DNA from: an uncultured Chlamydiae bacterium
GTDB lineage: Bacteria > Chlamydiota > Chlamydiia > Chlamydiales > SM23-39
Direction: 5' to 3'
NCBI GenBank assembly: GCA_903909295.1
Contig: CAIVVG010000201.1
Span: 1-6,728, forward strand
DNA length: 6,728 nucleotides
A program made the translations under genes and the position numbers. Below, piece by piece: positions 1 to 6,425 of the stretch; the stretch's first letter is position 1, and each line of letters begins with the position of its first letter. The notes under the pieces were generated by a model, which saw only the letters and a program-made list of their open reading frames with translations, did not search any database and had not been told where the DNA came from.

Positions 1-1120
1 CCCCCCCCATAAAGACCAACCATCCCCCCAACGGCGGCGCCACAGCCCCCCTTAAGCCCGCCATCACCACACTCACCCCCGTGTAGCGAGAACTCTCCTC
101 CTTGCCAGCAAAAGCCGGCCCCGACAAGTTCCAGACCAAGTGACTCCCCCCCTGCCCCACCCCATACCAAAAGTAAGCCAAGTAAAACCACCCCACCCCA
201 AACAAAGAAAGAGAAAGGAGAGCCGGAAAAAGCCCCACCACAAGGAAAATCGCGCTTGCCAAACGAATCAAAGACATCTTCGCTAAAAGACGACCCCAAA
301 GAGGAGAAGAAACCGCAAACCCAAGCCCCTTAGCAATAGAGATCGCCGCCGCCATCTCCGTATACGAGATCCCCAAATCATCCACCGCAAAAATCGGCAA
401 CGCCGGCTGAATCAGCATGATCCCAAAACCACAGATCATGAACCCCCACTGAAACCGAGCAAAGTCAGGCCGCTCCCGCATGAGCCGCAAACTATCCCGC
501 CACGGCCGAACCACCCGCTCCCTCAAGGAGAGAACCTCCTCCTCTCCCCCCTCCTCATCCACCTCAATTCCCGACTGAATCACCAGCGTAAAGAGCCCCA
601 CCACCGCCGCCCCGAAAAAGAGCCCCTTCCACAACGCCGGTTCCCGATCCAGAACACCCCCCATCGCAAGCGACAGCACCACCCCCTCCAAGTACCCCAA
701 CGCCGAGCTGATGGAAAACGCCCGCCCCCGCTTTTCCTCGTGTAAATTTCTCCTCACCATCTCCAGCCACCCCGGAATCCCCGCCCGGTAGAAGAACATA
801 TAGTTCACCGCCGCCCCAATCACATACCAAGGAGAATCGACCCACGGACACAAGAGAAACGGAGCCCTCATCCAGAACCCCGCCCAAAGGACATTGGACC
901 GGAGCCTTTTGCCCCCCGCGCTCCAGTAGAACGACAAAATCGTCACCACCGGTTTGAGCATCGTGAGCAAAGCGATTTGAAACGGACTGATCCCCAGGTC
1001 CTTATACAGAATAAAGACCAAAAACGCATAGAGCGTAGACAGAGGCTCACTGAGCAGGTTGATCCAGAGAAGAGAGCGGCTCATCTGAGCCTGTTTTTGC
1101 GCGGAGGGTACGGCGTCCAT
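1..1120 (-). CDS. MFS transporter, 3' end cut by window edge
   Basis: An uninterrupted reading frame of 373 codons runs from ATG at 1120 to the window edge; the C-terminus is missing. The translation is a polytopic inner-membrane protein with the 6+6 layout of the major facilitator superfamily. Hydrophobic segments lie at about residues 17-38, 46-65, 76-92, 98-113, 135-155 and 164-182. An acidic cytoplasmic loop at about 183-222 (EVDEEGGEEE) follows, then further segments from 223, 257, 287, 306 and 349 onward. The late stretch GLRGAVAPPLGGWLV (355-369) fits the usual Gly/Pro-rich helix of MFS carriers. The ATG has a GGGGGG run a few bases upstream, and no in-frame start lies between it and the stop farther upstream. 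The gene diverges from the tRNA. Its composition is unlike the rest of the window: very G-rich at third codon positions. The substrate cannot be read from the sequence. Confidence is high for a membrane transporter and good for MFS. Confidence 0.85.
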   Translation of the reverse strand, partial: MDAVPSAQKQAQMSRSLLWINLLSEPLSTLYAFLVFILYKDLGISPFQIALLTMLKPVVTILSFYWSAGGKRLRSNVLWAGFWMRAPFLLCPWVDSPWYVIGAAVNYMFFYRAGIPGWLEMVRRNLHEEKRGRAFSISSALGYLEGVVLSLAMGGVLDREPALWKGLFFGAAVVGLFTLVIQSGIEVDEEGGEEEVLSLRERVVRPWRDSLRLMRERPDFARFQWGFMICGFGIMLIQPALPIFAVDDLGISYTEMAAAISIAKGLGFAVSSPLWGRLLAKMSLIRLASAIFLVVGLFPALLSLSLFGVGWFYLAYFWYGVGQGGSHLVWNLSGPAFAGKEESSRYTGVSVVMAGLRGAVAPPLGGWLVFMGG

Positions 1121-1156
1121 AAAGTGCCCCCCATGATACCGGTCCGCCCCATTTTC

Positions 1157-1186
1157 AGCATACGATTTTATATATCGCTTAAGCAA
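1157..1186 (-). promoter_or_regulatory. weak promoter candidate for the MFS gene
   Basis: On the minus strand TTGCTT (1186-1181) and TATGCT (1162-1157) are 18 bp apart, placing a start site about 30 nt before the MFS ATG. The -35 match is poor, so this is only a candidate. Confidence 0.25.
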
Positions 1187-1215
1187 CTCTACCTAAGCCT
1201 GTTAAAGATAAATCC

Positions 1216-1245
1216 TTGCGAAAAGGTGATTGTCTGGAGTAAACT
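1216..1245 (+). promoter_or_regulatory. promoter candidate for the tRNA gene
   Basis: TTGCGA (1216-1221) and TAAACT (1240-1245) are separated by 18 bp and end 15 bases before the first tRNA base. This is a normal distance for a short tRNA 5' leader. The match to the sigma-70 type consensus is moderate. Confidence 0.4.
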
Positions 1246-1260
1246 GAGAAGTTATTTCGC

Positions 1261-1334
<74 letters not shown>

Positions 1335-1386
1335 TCTTTTACTCTCAACAACTTACGCATTCTCTTACGTCTCCGTTTTTCCTCTT

Positions 1387-1406
1387 TGTCATGATAAATG
1401 TCATGA
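1387..1406 (+). repeat. inverted-repeat arm 1, double TCATGA
   Basis: The 20-bp arm TGTCATGATAAATGTCATGA contains two TCATGA palindromes at 1389 and 1401, 12 bp apart (about one helical turn). It matches the reverse complement of arm 2 (1496-1515) at 18 of 20 positions; the only differences are two adjacent A/T changes in the centre. Likely a protein-binding site, such as a recombinase arm, excisionase or repressor site. The function is inferred. Confidence 0.75.
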
Positions 1407-1495
1407 ATTGTACCTATGTGCGAATCTAAAGTCATCTTTTGAGTTGTCTTTCTCTCCTAAGCCGATCGTCACTCCAATTTCTTCATCTCCTTAAC

Positions 1496-1515
1496 TCATG
1501 ACAAATATCATGACA
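1496..1515 (-). repeat. inverted-repeat arm 2, double TCATGA
   Basis: The plus-strand sequence TCATGACAAATATCATGACA carries TCATGA at 1496 and 1508, again 12 bp apart. It is the inverted partner of arm 1, with 89 bp between the arms. Its end coincides with the ATGACA proposed as the -35 box of the integrase promoter, so a protein bound here could block integrase transcription. Confidence 0.75.
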
Positions 1516-1538
1516 TAAATCAAAAGTTAACATATTCT
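1510..1538 (+). promoter_or_regulatory. candidate integrase promoter overlapping arm 2
   Basis: ATGACA (1510-1515; 5 of 6 to TTGACA) and TATTCT (1533-1538; 4 of 6 to TATAAT) are separated by exactly 17 bp and point toward the integrase. The -35 box lies inside the TCATGA arm, an arrangement typical of an operator. A transcript from here would have a leader of about 120 nt containing the hairpin at 1583-1599. Confidence 0.4.
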
Positions 1539-1582
1539 AATCGCAAGCAACTTATAGTTAAGTACTTGAAATTCATAGACCT

Positions 1583-1604
1583 TCGGATATCACATCCGAT
1601 TTTT
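1583..1604 (+). terminator. short hairpin with T run in the integrase leader
   Basis: TCGGAT (1583-1588) pairs with ATCCGA (1594-1599) around a 5-nt loop, and five T residues follow directly (1600-1604). It has the form of a weak intrinsic terminator. It could stop read-through from the tRNA or attenuate an integrase transcript started upstream. With only six base pairs, half of them A-T, efficiency is uncertain. Confidence 0.4.
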
Positions 1605-1655
1605 ATATGAAAGAACGAGTAAAATTTGTATTATCTCTTTCATTTACCGACTCTC

Positions 1656-1660
1656 GGAGG
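1656..1660 (+). promoter_or_regulatory. strong ribosome binding site of the integrase
   Basis: GGAGG lies 5 bases before the ATG at 1666. This fixes the integrase start and indicates independent translation initiation. Confidence 0.75.
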
Positions 1661-1665
1661 ATCTG

Positions 1666-2760
1666 ATGTCTCATTTACGCATTCGTAAAACGACAAAAAA
1701 AGACAAAAAAGGAAAGATCAAAAATAGATATCAGATGATCATCAACACATACAAAAATGGTCGAAGATTTTATAAAGCTGAGACCTTTGATTCCGAGCCA
1801 GAAGCAAAAGCGTGGGAACGCAAGATGCTTCGGGGAATCGACGAGGGATCAATCACCAAAGAATCCTTAAAACGAAGACGGTTATCTGATGCGATTGAGA
1901 AATATACATCTCTTGTCCTGCCCCATAAGCCTAGAAATGCAAAAAATGTCATCCATCACTTGAATTGGTGGAATAAACAGATCGGTCGCCTCGCCCTATC
2001 GGATGTCACGGCCCCAATGGTCGCCGAATGTCGTGATCGCCTTCTGTCAGAACCTAGCAAAAATGGTGGGCAGCGAACAAACACAACTGTAATTCGATAT
2101 CTAGCCTCTTTGAGCATCGTACTTGAATATTGCATGAAGGAATGGCACTGGATTACTCACAATGCAGTACGCTCCATTAGAAAACCACCTTTAGGGAAGA
2201 GCAAAACCCGCTTTTTTACGCTTGAAGAAATCGATATAATTCAGGGTTTAGCCGCAAAGAGCGACAGCCCCCATCTTCCAGGAATCATTCTCATCGCTCT
2301 TCATACAGGAATGCGGAAAGGGGAAATTCTTTCTTTGCAATGGTCACACATCGATCTAAAAAATAAGGAGATCCTTCTTTCTAGGTCAAAAAATGGAGAG
2401 CCTCGAGATATTCCCATGACTGGCCCTGTTTACGATTTCCTATCGAAGTTATCTTTAGCTGCTCACAATAGCGAAGATCTTCTCTTCTCTAGCCCCTTTA
2501 ACAGTCGCAAATCCATCGATATTCGATCAGCATGGGAAAGAATATTGAGACAAGGAAACATTGCAGGAGCCACCTTCCATACGATACGACATACCACTTG
2601 TTCGTTACTCGCCAGTCTGGGAATCCCTTCGATCCTTATCGCAAGGATCGTCGGGCATAAAGACAGTAGAACCACAGACATCTATACTCATGCCTTCAAA
2701 CAGCCTCAGCATGAAGCTATAAAAAAACTAGGCTCTACCTTGCCGCCAAGCCATTCATGA
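1666..2760 (+). CDS. tyrosine recombinase / site-specific integrase
   Basis: A complete 364-residue integrase of the tyrosine recombinase family, which cuts and rejoins DNA at attachment sites through a covalent 3'-phosphotyrosine. The basic N-terminus (about 1-65, many K/R, with RYQMIINTYKNGRRFYKAETF) is the arm-type DNA-binding region. Residues about 73-172 form the SAM-like core-binding domain, and about 180-350 the catalytic domain. All catalytic residues are visible: R217 (HTGMRKGE), K242 (SRSKNGEPRDIP), H305 and R308 (FHTIRHT), H331 (IVGHKDS) and nucleophile Y340 (TTDIYTHA). Length is usual for element integrases. The start is supported by GGAGG five bases upstream. It reads away from a tRNA gene 331 bp upstream, the usual setting for tRNA-targeted islands. 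Its stop overlaps the start of the next gene (ATGA), so the two are probably made together. The enzyme appears intact and active. Confidence 0.95.
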   Translation: MSHLRIRKTTKKDKKGKIKNRYQMIINTYKNGRRFYKAETFDSEPEAKAWERKMLRGIDEGSITKESLKRRRLSDAIEKYTSLVLPHKPRNAKNVIHHLNWWNKQIGRLALSDVTAPMVAECRDRLLSEPSKNGGQRTNTTVIRYLASLSIVLEYCMKEWHWITHNAVRSIRKPPLGKSKTRFFTLEEIDIIQGLAAKSDSPHLPGIILIALHTGMRKGEILSLQWSHIDLKNKEILLSRSKNGEPRDIPMTGPVYDFLSKLSLAAHNSEDLLFSSPFNSRKSIDIRSAWERILRQGNIAGATFHTIRHTTCSLLASLGIPSILIARIVGHKDSRTTDIYTHAFKQPQHEAIKKLGSTLPPSHS

Positions 2761-3695
2761 TTGAGAATCTCCGAATCACCCTCCAGACAATCATCCAGAG
2801 CAGAACAGCGTTCATTCAAGCCTATTCCAATAGGAATGAAGGAATGGGAACCCAAACGGATATGAAGGCTCAAGCAGTAAATAGGCAAAAAATTATCTCA
2901 ACTCTTGAAATACCCATGGTACTTGAGTCGATTGACACTATAGGCCAATTTCTAAATTCATGGGTCAACGAATCAGATAACCTGTCGACACAACGTTCTA
3001 GAAGATCGTTTGTCCAGTGGATAATGCGATACGCGGACCCACAAAAAAAATATCAGAAAAAAGAAAGAATTAATTTCATAATAAAACAAATAACAGAATA
3101 TGAAAATAAAGAGTATATTATATGTAATTTACACGGTCTCATATATAGAGCTTATAAAGCCATCGAAAACGAAAAGAGCAAAAAACAGTACTCCAGCTAT
3201 CTTTTTAATATGGAAGGTAGGCTAGATGACTTTTTGCTTGGAATGGAAAAACTCCTATGGCGCCCTTTTCATCGAGATCATCCTCAATTCACAGGAGAAG
3301 TCCTTACTTATTTTCTGGATTTCCTTGAGCAAACAGCTTTAAAAAGCACCTCGCCAAGGCCTTATCTTGCTTTACTCATTTGCAGAGCACTCATGTATGC
3401 ACCGCTCCCCGCTAAAAAATTATTTTCCCTTGGATGCCCTAACGAACAACAGTTAATCCTCGAGTCTGAAGGAAAGAAGTTTCATGTAACTGATCAATTC
3501 ATCAAGTTTTGGAAATGCTTCAATGAGCCCCATCTATTCCCCACCTCACTGCGAAACTGCAAAGATCCAGAAAAATACCTGAACATAGTCATCAAAAGAC
3601 TGAGCAAAAGAGCGAAGTTACCCATATGCTTAACCCCAACAATGCTACGCTTGGTCAGAGAGGCGTGTTGCCCAGGGGAAGGGTGTTTTAGATAA
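2757..3695 (+). CDS. putative inactive tyrosine-recombinase-like partner protein
   Basis: A 312-residue protein whose ATG overlaps the integrase TGA (ATGA), implying translational coupling; no good Shine-Dalgarno is visible, and a Met at residue 30 is an alternative start. I do not recognise a named family. The second half can be aligned by eye with the upstream integrase. Residues 211-225 (ALMYAPLPAKKLFSL) match the integrase box around ALHTGMRKGEILSL, with the catalytic Arg replaced by P218. Residues 292-298 (LTPTMLR) match the HxxR box, with His replaced by T295 and R298 kept. The region between is shorter than in an active enzyme. The first half is Lys-rich and AT-rich (about 94-145) and would suit DNA binding. 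The frame ends soon after the second box, without the final His and Tyr motifs; these may lie in the +1 frame (to 3780). Likely a catalytically dead accessory recombinase, or a decayed gene. CDS status is firm; the relationship is inferred. Confidence 0.75.
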   Translation: MIENLRITLQTIIQSRTAFIQAYSNRNEGMGTQTDMKAQAVNRQKIISTLEIPMVLESIDTIGQFLNSWVNESDNLSTQRSRRSFVQWIMRYADPQKKYQKKERINFIIKQITEYENKEYIICNLHGLIYRAYKAIENEKSKKQYSSYLFNMEGRLDDFLLGMEKLLWRPFHRDHPQFTGEVLTYFLDFLEQTALKSTSPRPYLALLICRALMYAPLPAKKLFSLGCPNEQQLILESEGKKFHVTDQFIKFWKCFNEPHLFPTSLRNCKDPEKYLNIVIKRLSKRAKLPICLTPTMLRLVREACCPGEGCFR

Positions 3696-3780
3696 ACGTA
3701 TTATGAAACATCGCAACAAGACGCTCAGAGCGAAGGCTTTTAAATGTTTTTTAGAAACGAATCCAGATACTGACGATTAA
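3634..3780 (+). other. possible out-of-frame C-terminal tail of the partner protein
   Basis: The +1 frame opens after a stop at about 3630 and ends with TAA at 3778-3780. Joined to the partner protein near residue 304, it continues as VAQGKGVLDKRIMKHRNKTL and then RAKAFKCFLETNPDTDD. It resembles the last recombinase box: the integrase reads ARIVGHKDSRTTDIYTHAF where the tail reads KRIMKHRNKTLRAKAFKCF. The distance from R298 to the His is 21 residues, against 23 in the integrase. Phe or Ala would stand in place of the catalytic Tyr. This suggests one extra base somewhere in 3634-3690: a mutation, a sequencing error or, less likely, programmed frameshifting. The tail would overlap the convergent phosphotransferase gene by 41 bp. 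Confidence 0.4.
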
Positions 3781-4633
3781 ATTGATAAATCTTTGACCCT
3801 TTGGTTTGCCAAATCTCCCGCTTGACTGTGAAACCAATCACACCAATAGCTCTGCTTAAACGCAAAAGAGGTAGAATGCCCTGATAGTCGGGAATTTTTC
3901 TGATTTTAGCATAACCTTCTAGAAAAGATTGTTTATAGGAGTTTTGAGTAGACCATTCGCCGAATTCCAGAGGACAGAAGTCTTCTTCAGCAAATCCTCC
4001 ACGAGCTGAAGACCAATCAATAATCCCTTGAATCTTGCCCTGATCGATGATGATATTCCCAGGTCGAAAATCACGATGGACGATGCAAGGACCATCTGTC
4101 GAGAGCAAAAGATCGATGTGCTTATCAAAATATCGGCGAACATTTGTCAAAAGGTCTGAAGGCAAATGATCTCGACATTCATCCATTCCTTCCTCAAATT
4201 TCATGGTGAAAGGGATACGAGGGTCTATGCTCAAAGAAATGGGGTCGGCCAGGTCTCCATGACCCTCAACACGATCAAGATGCATACGCCCAAGGAGAGA
4301 GCCAATTTCATGGGCAAGTTTGTCATTTAAATCTTCGGTCTTGAGCAATGTCCCTGGTAAGCATTCCATGAGAATAGCGCCATGAAGATGAGTTTCTGGT
4401 GGAATAAGTTGGATGATACGTGGTACTGGCAACTTATCCGCAAAGTGATTCAAGAAATAGGCTTCACGAAGATAATCGCCTGTACGGGAACATATTTTTA
4501 AAATGAGCTGTTCATCGTTTTCTAAAATCACCTTAAAGACAGTCGCAACCATCGCATCGTCATGATCGATGTATGAAAAATGGGCCTTTTTCAGGTGGAG
4601 TCGTTCTTTATAAGCTGAAATTATATCGTCCAT
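3740..4633 (-). CDS. APH/choline-kinase-family phosphotransferase
   Basis: A 297-residue kinase-fold enzyme that transfers phosphate from ATP to a small molecule, probably in the cytoplasm. Numbered from the chosen ATG, the ATP-site Lys is K46 (QLILKICS) and the helix-C Glu is E57 (LREAYFL). The catalytic loop is HRDFRPGN (H186, D188, N193) and the metal-binding Asp is D206 in GIIDWSSA. All are intact, so the enzyme should be active. Length is normal for the family (about 260-330). The frame extends upstream to a GTG at 4672, but that lies inside the ABC gene. The ATG at 4633 has GAGAAG six bases before it and starts 10 nt after the ABC stop; ATG 4639 is also possible. It is the last gene of a GNAT-ABC-phosphotransferase run. 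The substrate is not readable: aminoglycoside, macrolide, sugar, amine and homoserine kinases share this fold. Confidence 0.88.
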   Translation of the reverse strand: MDDIISAYKERLHLKKAHFSYIDHDDAMVATVFKVILENDEQLILKICSRTGDYLREAYFLNHFADKLPVPRIIQLIPPETHLHGAILMECLPGTLLKTEDLNDKLAHEIGSLLGRMHLDRVEGHGDLADPISLSIDPRIPFTMKFEEGMDECRDHLPSDLLTNVRRYFDKHIDLLLSTDGPCIVHRDFRPGNIIIDQGKIQGIIDWSSARGGFAEEDFCPLEFGEWSTQNSYKQSFLEGYAKIRKIPDYQGILPLLRLSRAIGVIGFTVKREIWQTKGSKIYQFNRQYLDSFLKNI

Positions 4634-4643
4634 TCGCATCTTC

Positions 4644-6425
4644 TCACATGGGTGCTTCTGGCAAGAATCCACCTACTTGCATATTCCACATTTGGGCGTA
4701 TAAGCCATTTTGATTCATTAGAGCGGTATGAGTTCCTTCTTCTACAATCTTTCCCTTCTCGAAAACCAAGATGCGATCCATACGTGAAAGTGTTGAAAGG
4801 CGATGAGCGATCACAATGGTGGTTCGGTTTTGCATGAGCTTCTTTAGGCTATCTTGAATATATTTTTCTGTAACTGAGTCTAGAGAGGATGTAGCCTCAT
4901 CTAAAATGAGGATAGGGGCATCTACGAGGATGGCTCTGGCTATGGCGATTCTTTGCTTTTCCCCACCAGAGAGCTTTGTTCCTCTTTCTCCGACTTTTGC
5001 TTCATAGCCAGCTGGAATGTTGCGAATAAATTCATCACAGTGCGCTAATTTGGCAGCGGCAAAAATCTCTTCATCTGTTGCTTCAGGTTTTCCATAAGAT
5101 ATGTTTTCACGGAGTGTTCTATGAAACAGTATAGGATCTTGGGGAATCAGAGCGATTTGACGTCGCAGGGACTCCAGAGTAATATCTGCTATATTCTGCC
5201 CGTCGATGAGGATCTTGCCGCTATGCAAAGGGAAAAACCGAAGAATGAGGCTAATGAAGGTGGACTTTCCAGCTCCTGTAAAACCAACCAACCCAATTTT
5301 TTCTCCTTTGTGGATGTGAGCATATTTATTGGAGAAGAGTTTTTTCTCTCCATAATGAAATGACACATTCTCAAAAACAATTTCTCCAGCCTGCACCTTT
5401 AATTCCTTCGCGTCACGTTTGTCACCCATATCTTGGGGATCAAGCATGACAGAATAAGCTTGTTTTGCTATGCCAAAGGCCTGGAAAAAAGCAGGTAAAG
5501 CTCCACCGACCGCCCACATGACGGCAGCAATATTCCACATTGTGCCGAATACTTGTGCAACTTCACCAGTAGTGATTTGGTGCTGAAGCCACAAATAGAT
5601 GACAAATCCATTGATGCCTATAAAGCAGATAGTAGCGTAGAAGAACGATGTGACACTGCGCATTTTTTCAACGTATCTTCTAGCAGAGACGTTGGTCTTT
5701 TCTTCTTCTTTCTGAGAAGGAACTAATGCGTTTTTTTCGTATCTAAATCGGTAGAATAGGTTGACCGCAAAGTTGTTAGTCAGACTATCCACGATTTTGC
5801 CTAAGAGCGTGCTGCGCGATTCCCCATGTCGGTGTTCATATAAGTCGCATGTCCTACTGAACATTAAGCAAATGCTCAAATGGACAACAATCCATAAAAT
5901 CAGGATGCCAGCGAGAATTGGGTGGACAAACCAGAGAAAAATAGCGCCAAAGAGGGACATGGCAATGGAAGAAATGATAGGCCAGAATAATTGTTGGAGA
6001 ATCGATTCCACCGAAGTAGTCATATCTGTGATTTTATTTGCCAAACTCCCAGCGAATCGTTCATTGAAATAATGAGGCGAGTGCTCTTGCACGTGATCAA
6101 ACATAGTCATTCGGATGTCTGCTTGCAGTCTTGGAATAGCTTTGGCCATAAGGAACCCCATGGCACGTGAATTGATTTCGATAAAAACAATAAGGCAAAT
6201 GCTTACGATAATCGGTGCCTGAAGAGACCCCCATGCCAATGCACGGTTCGATTCATTCTGAGTGAAAATATCGATTACCCAGCGCAAGATAAATGGCCAT
6301 AGAAGAGAATCCAATGTATTTATACAGTCCTGGACGAAAATAGAGGAGAAGGTCCATCTTTGCTTTCGGATGAATGTCCAAAAGAAACCGATTAACTCTT
6401 TGTAGGAGACCATTTTCGAGCTCAT
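4644..6425 (-). CDS. ABC exporter, fused membrane and ATPase domains
   Basis: A complete 593-residue half-transporter of the MsbA/multidrug exporter type, which works as a dimer in the inner membrane and exports a lipid, drug or peptide using ATP. Six membrane helices are visible at about residues 24-50, 68-86, 146-166, 168-189, 260-280 and 290-312. The nucleotide-binding domain starts near 348 (EIVFENVSFHYGEK). Its motifs are Walker A GFTGAGKST (381-389), Q-loop Q429 (LIPQDPILF), signature LSGGE (485-489), Walker B ILILDE with catalytic E510, D-loop SSLD and switch H541 (IAHRLST). Every key residue is present, so it can act as a homodimer. The ATG overlaps the GNAT stop by 4 bp (ATGA), and the phosphotransferase follows after 10 nt; co-transcription is very likely. 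A second Met at residue 5 is a possible start. The substrate cannot be told from sequence; the neighbours favour a small toxic or modified compound over lipid A. Confidence 0.93.
   Translation of the reverse strand: MSSKMVSYKELIGFFWTFIRKQRWTFSSIFVQDCINTLDSLLWPFILRWVIDIFTQNESNRALAWGSLQAPIIVSICLIVFIEINSRAMGFLMAKAIPRLQADIRMTMFDHVQEHSPHYFNERFAGSLANKITDMTTSVESILQQLFWPIISSIAMSLFGAIFLWFVHPILAGILILWIVVHLSICLMFSRTCDLYEHRHGESRSTLLGKIVDSLTNNFAVNLFYRFRYEKNALVPSQKEEEKTNVSARRYVEKMRSVTSFFYATICFIGINGFVIYLWLQHQITTGEVAQVFGTMWNIAAVMWAVGGALPAFFQAFGIAKQAYSVMLDPQDMGDKRDAKELKVQAGEIVFENVSFHYGEKKLFSNKYAHIHKGEKIGLVGFTGAGKSTFISLILRFFPLHSGKILIDGQNIADITLESLRRQIALIPQDPILFHRTLRENISYGKPEATDEEIFAAAKLAHCDEFIRNIPAGYEAKVGERGTKLSGGEKQRIAIARAILVDAPILILDEATSSLDSVTEKYIQDSLKKLMQNRTTIVIAHRLSTLSRMDRILVFEKGKIVEEGTHTALMNQNGLYAQMWNMQVGGFLPEAPM

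Larger units (their letters stand above)
1335..1665. other. non-coding leader between tRNA and integrase
   Basis: I see no credible gene in these 331 bases. The stretch is AT-rich and holds the paired TCATGA arms, a promoter-like pair, a short hairpin followed by T residues, and the integrase Shine-Dalgarno, listed separately. If the element is inserted in the tRNA gene, this is the element side of the junction, where attachment arm sites and integrase control elements would be expected. Confidence 0.6.

Noticed and set aside
564..887. Minus-strand open frame of 107 codons, very Gly-rich
   Set aside because: It is an out-of-frame shadow inside the MFS gene, whose true frame runs open from 1120 to the window edge; the Gly-rich composition comes from the G-rich strand.
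1919..1926. TGCCCCAT, identical to the tRNA 3' end, inside the integrase gene
   Set aside because: Only 8 bp match and it falls within conserved coding sequence; too short for an attachment repeat.
3043..3050. Run of eight A as a transcriptional slippage site in the partner gene
   Set aside because: The frame reads through it normally, and neither shifted frame yields a recognisable product there.
3722..3732. Small hairpin CGCT-CAG-AGCG between the convergent genes as a terminator
   Set aside because: It has only four base pairs, a poor T run on either strand, and it may be coding in the +1 frame; not enough to call.
4634..4672. GTG-initiated extension of the phosphotransferase
   Set aside because: The added 13 residues lie mostly in the ABC gene and show no domain features; ATG 4633 has a GAGAAG at good spacing right after the ABC stop.
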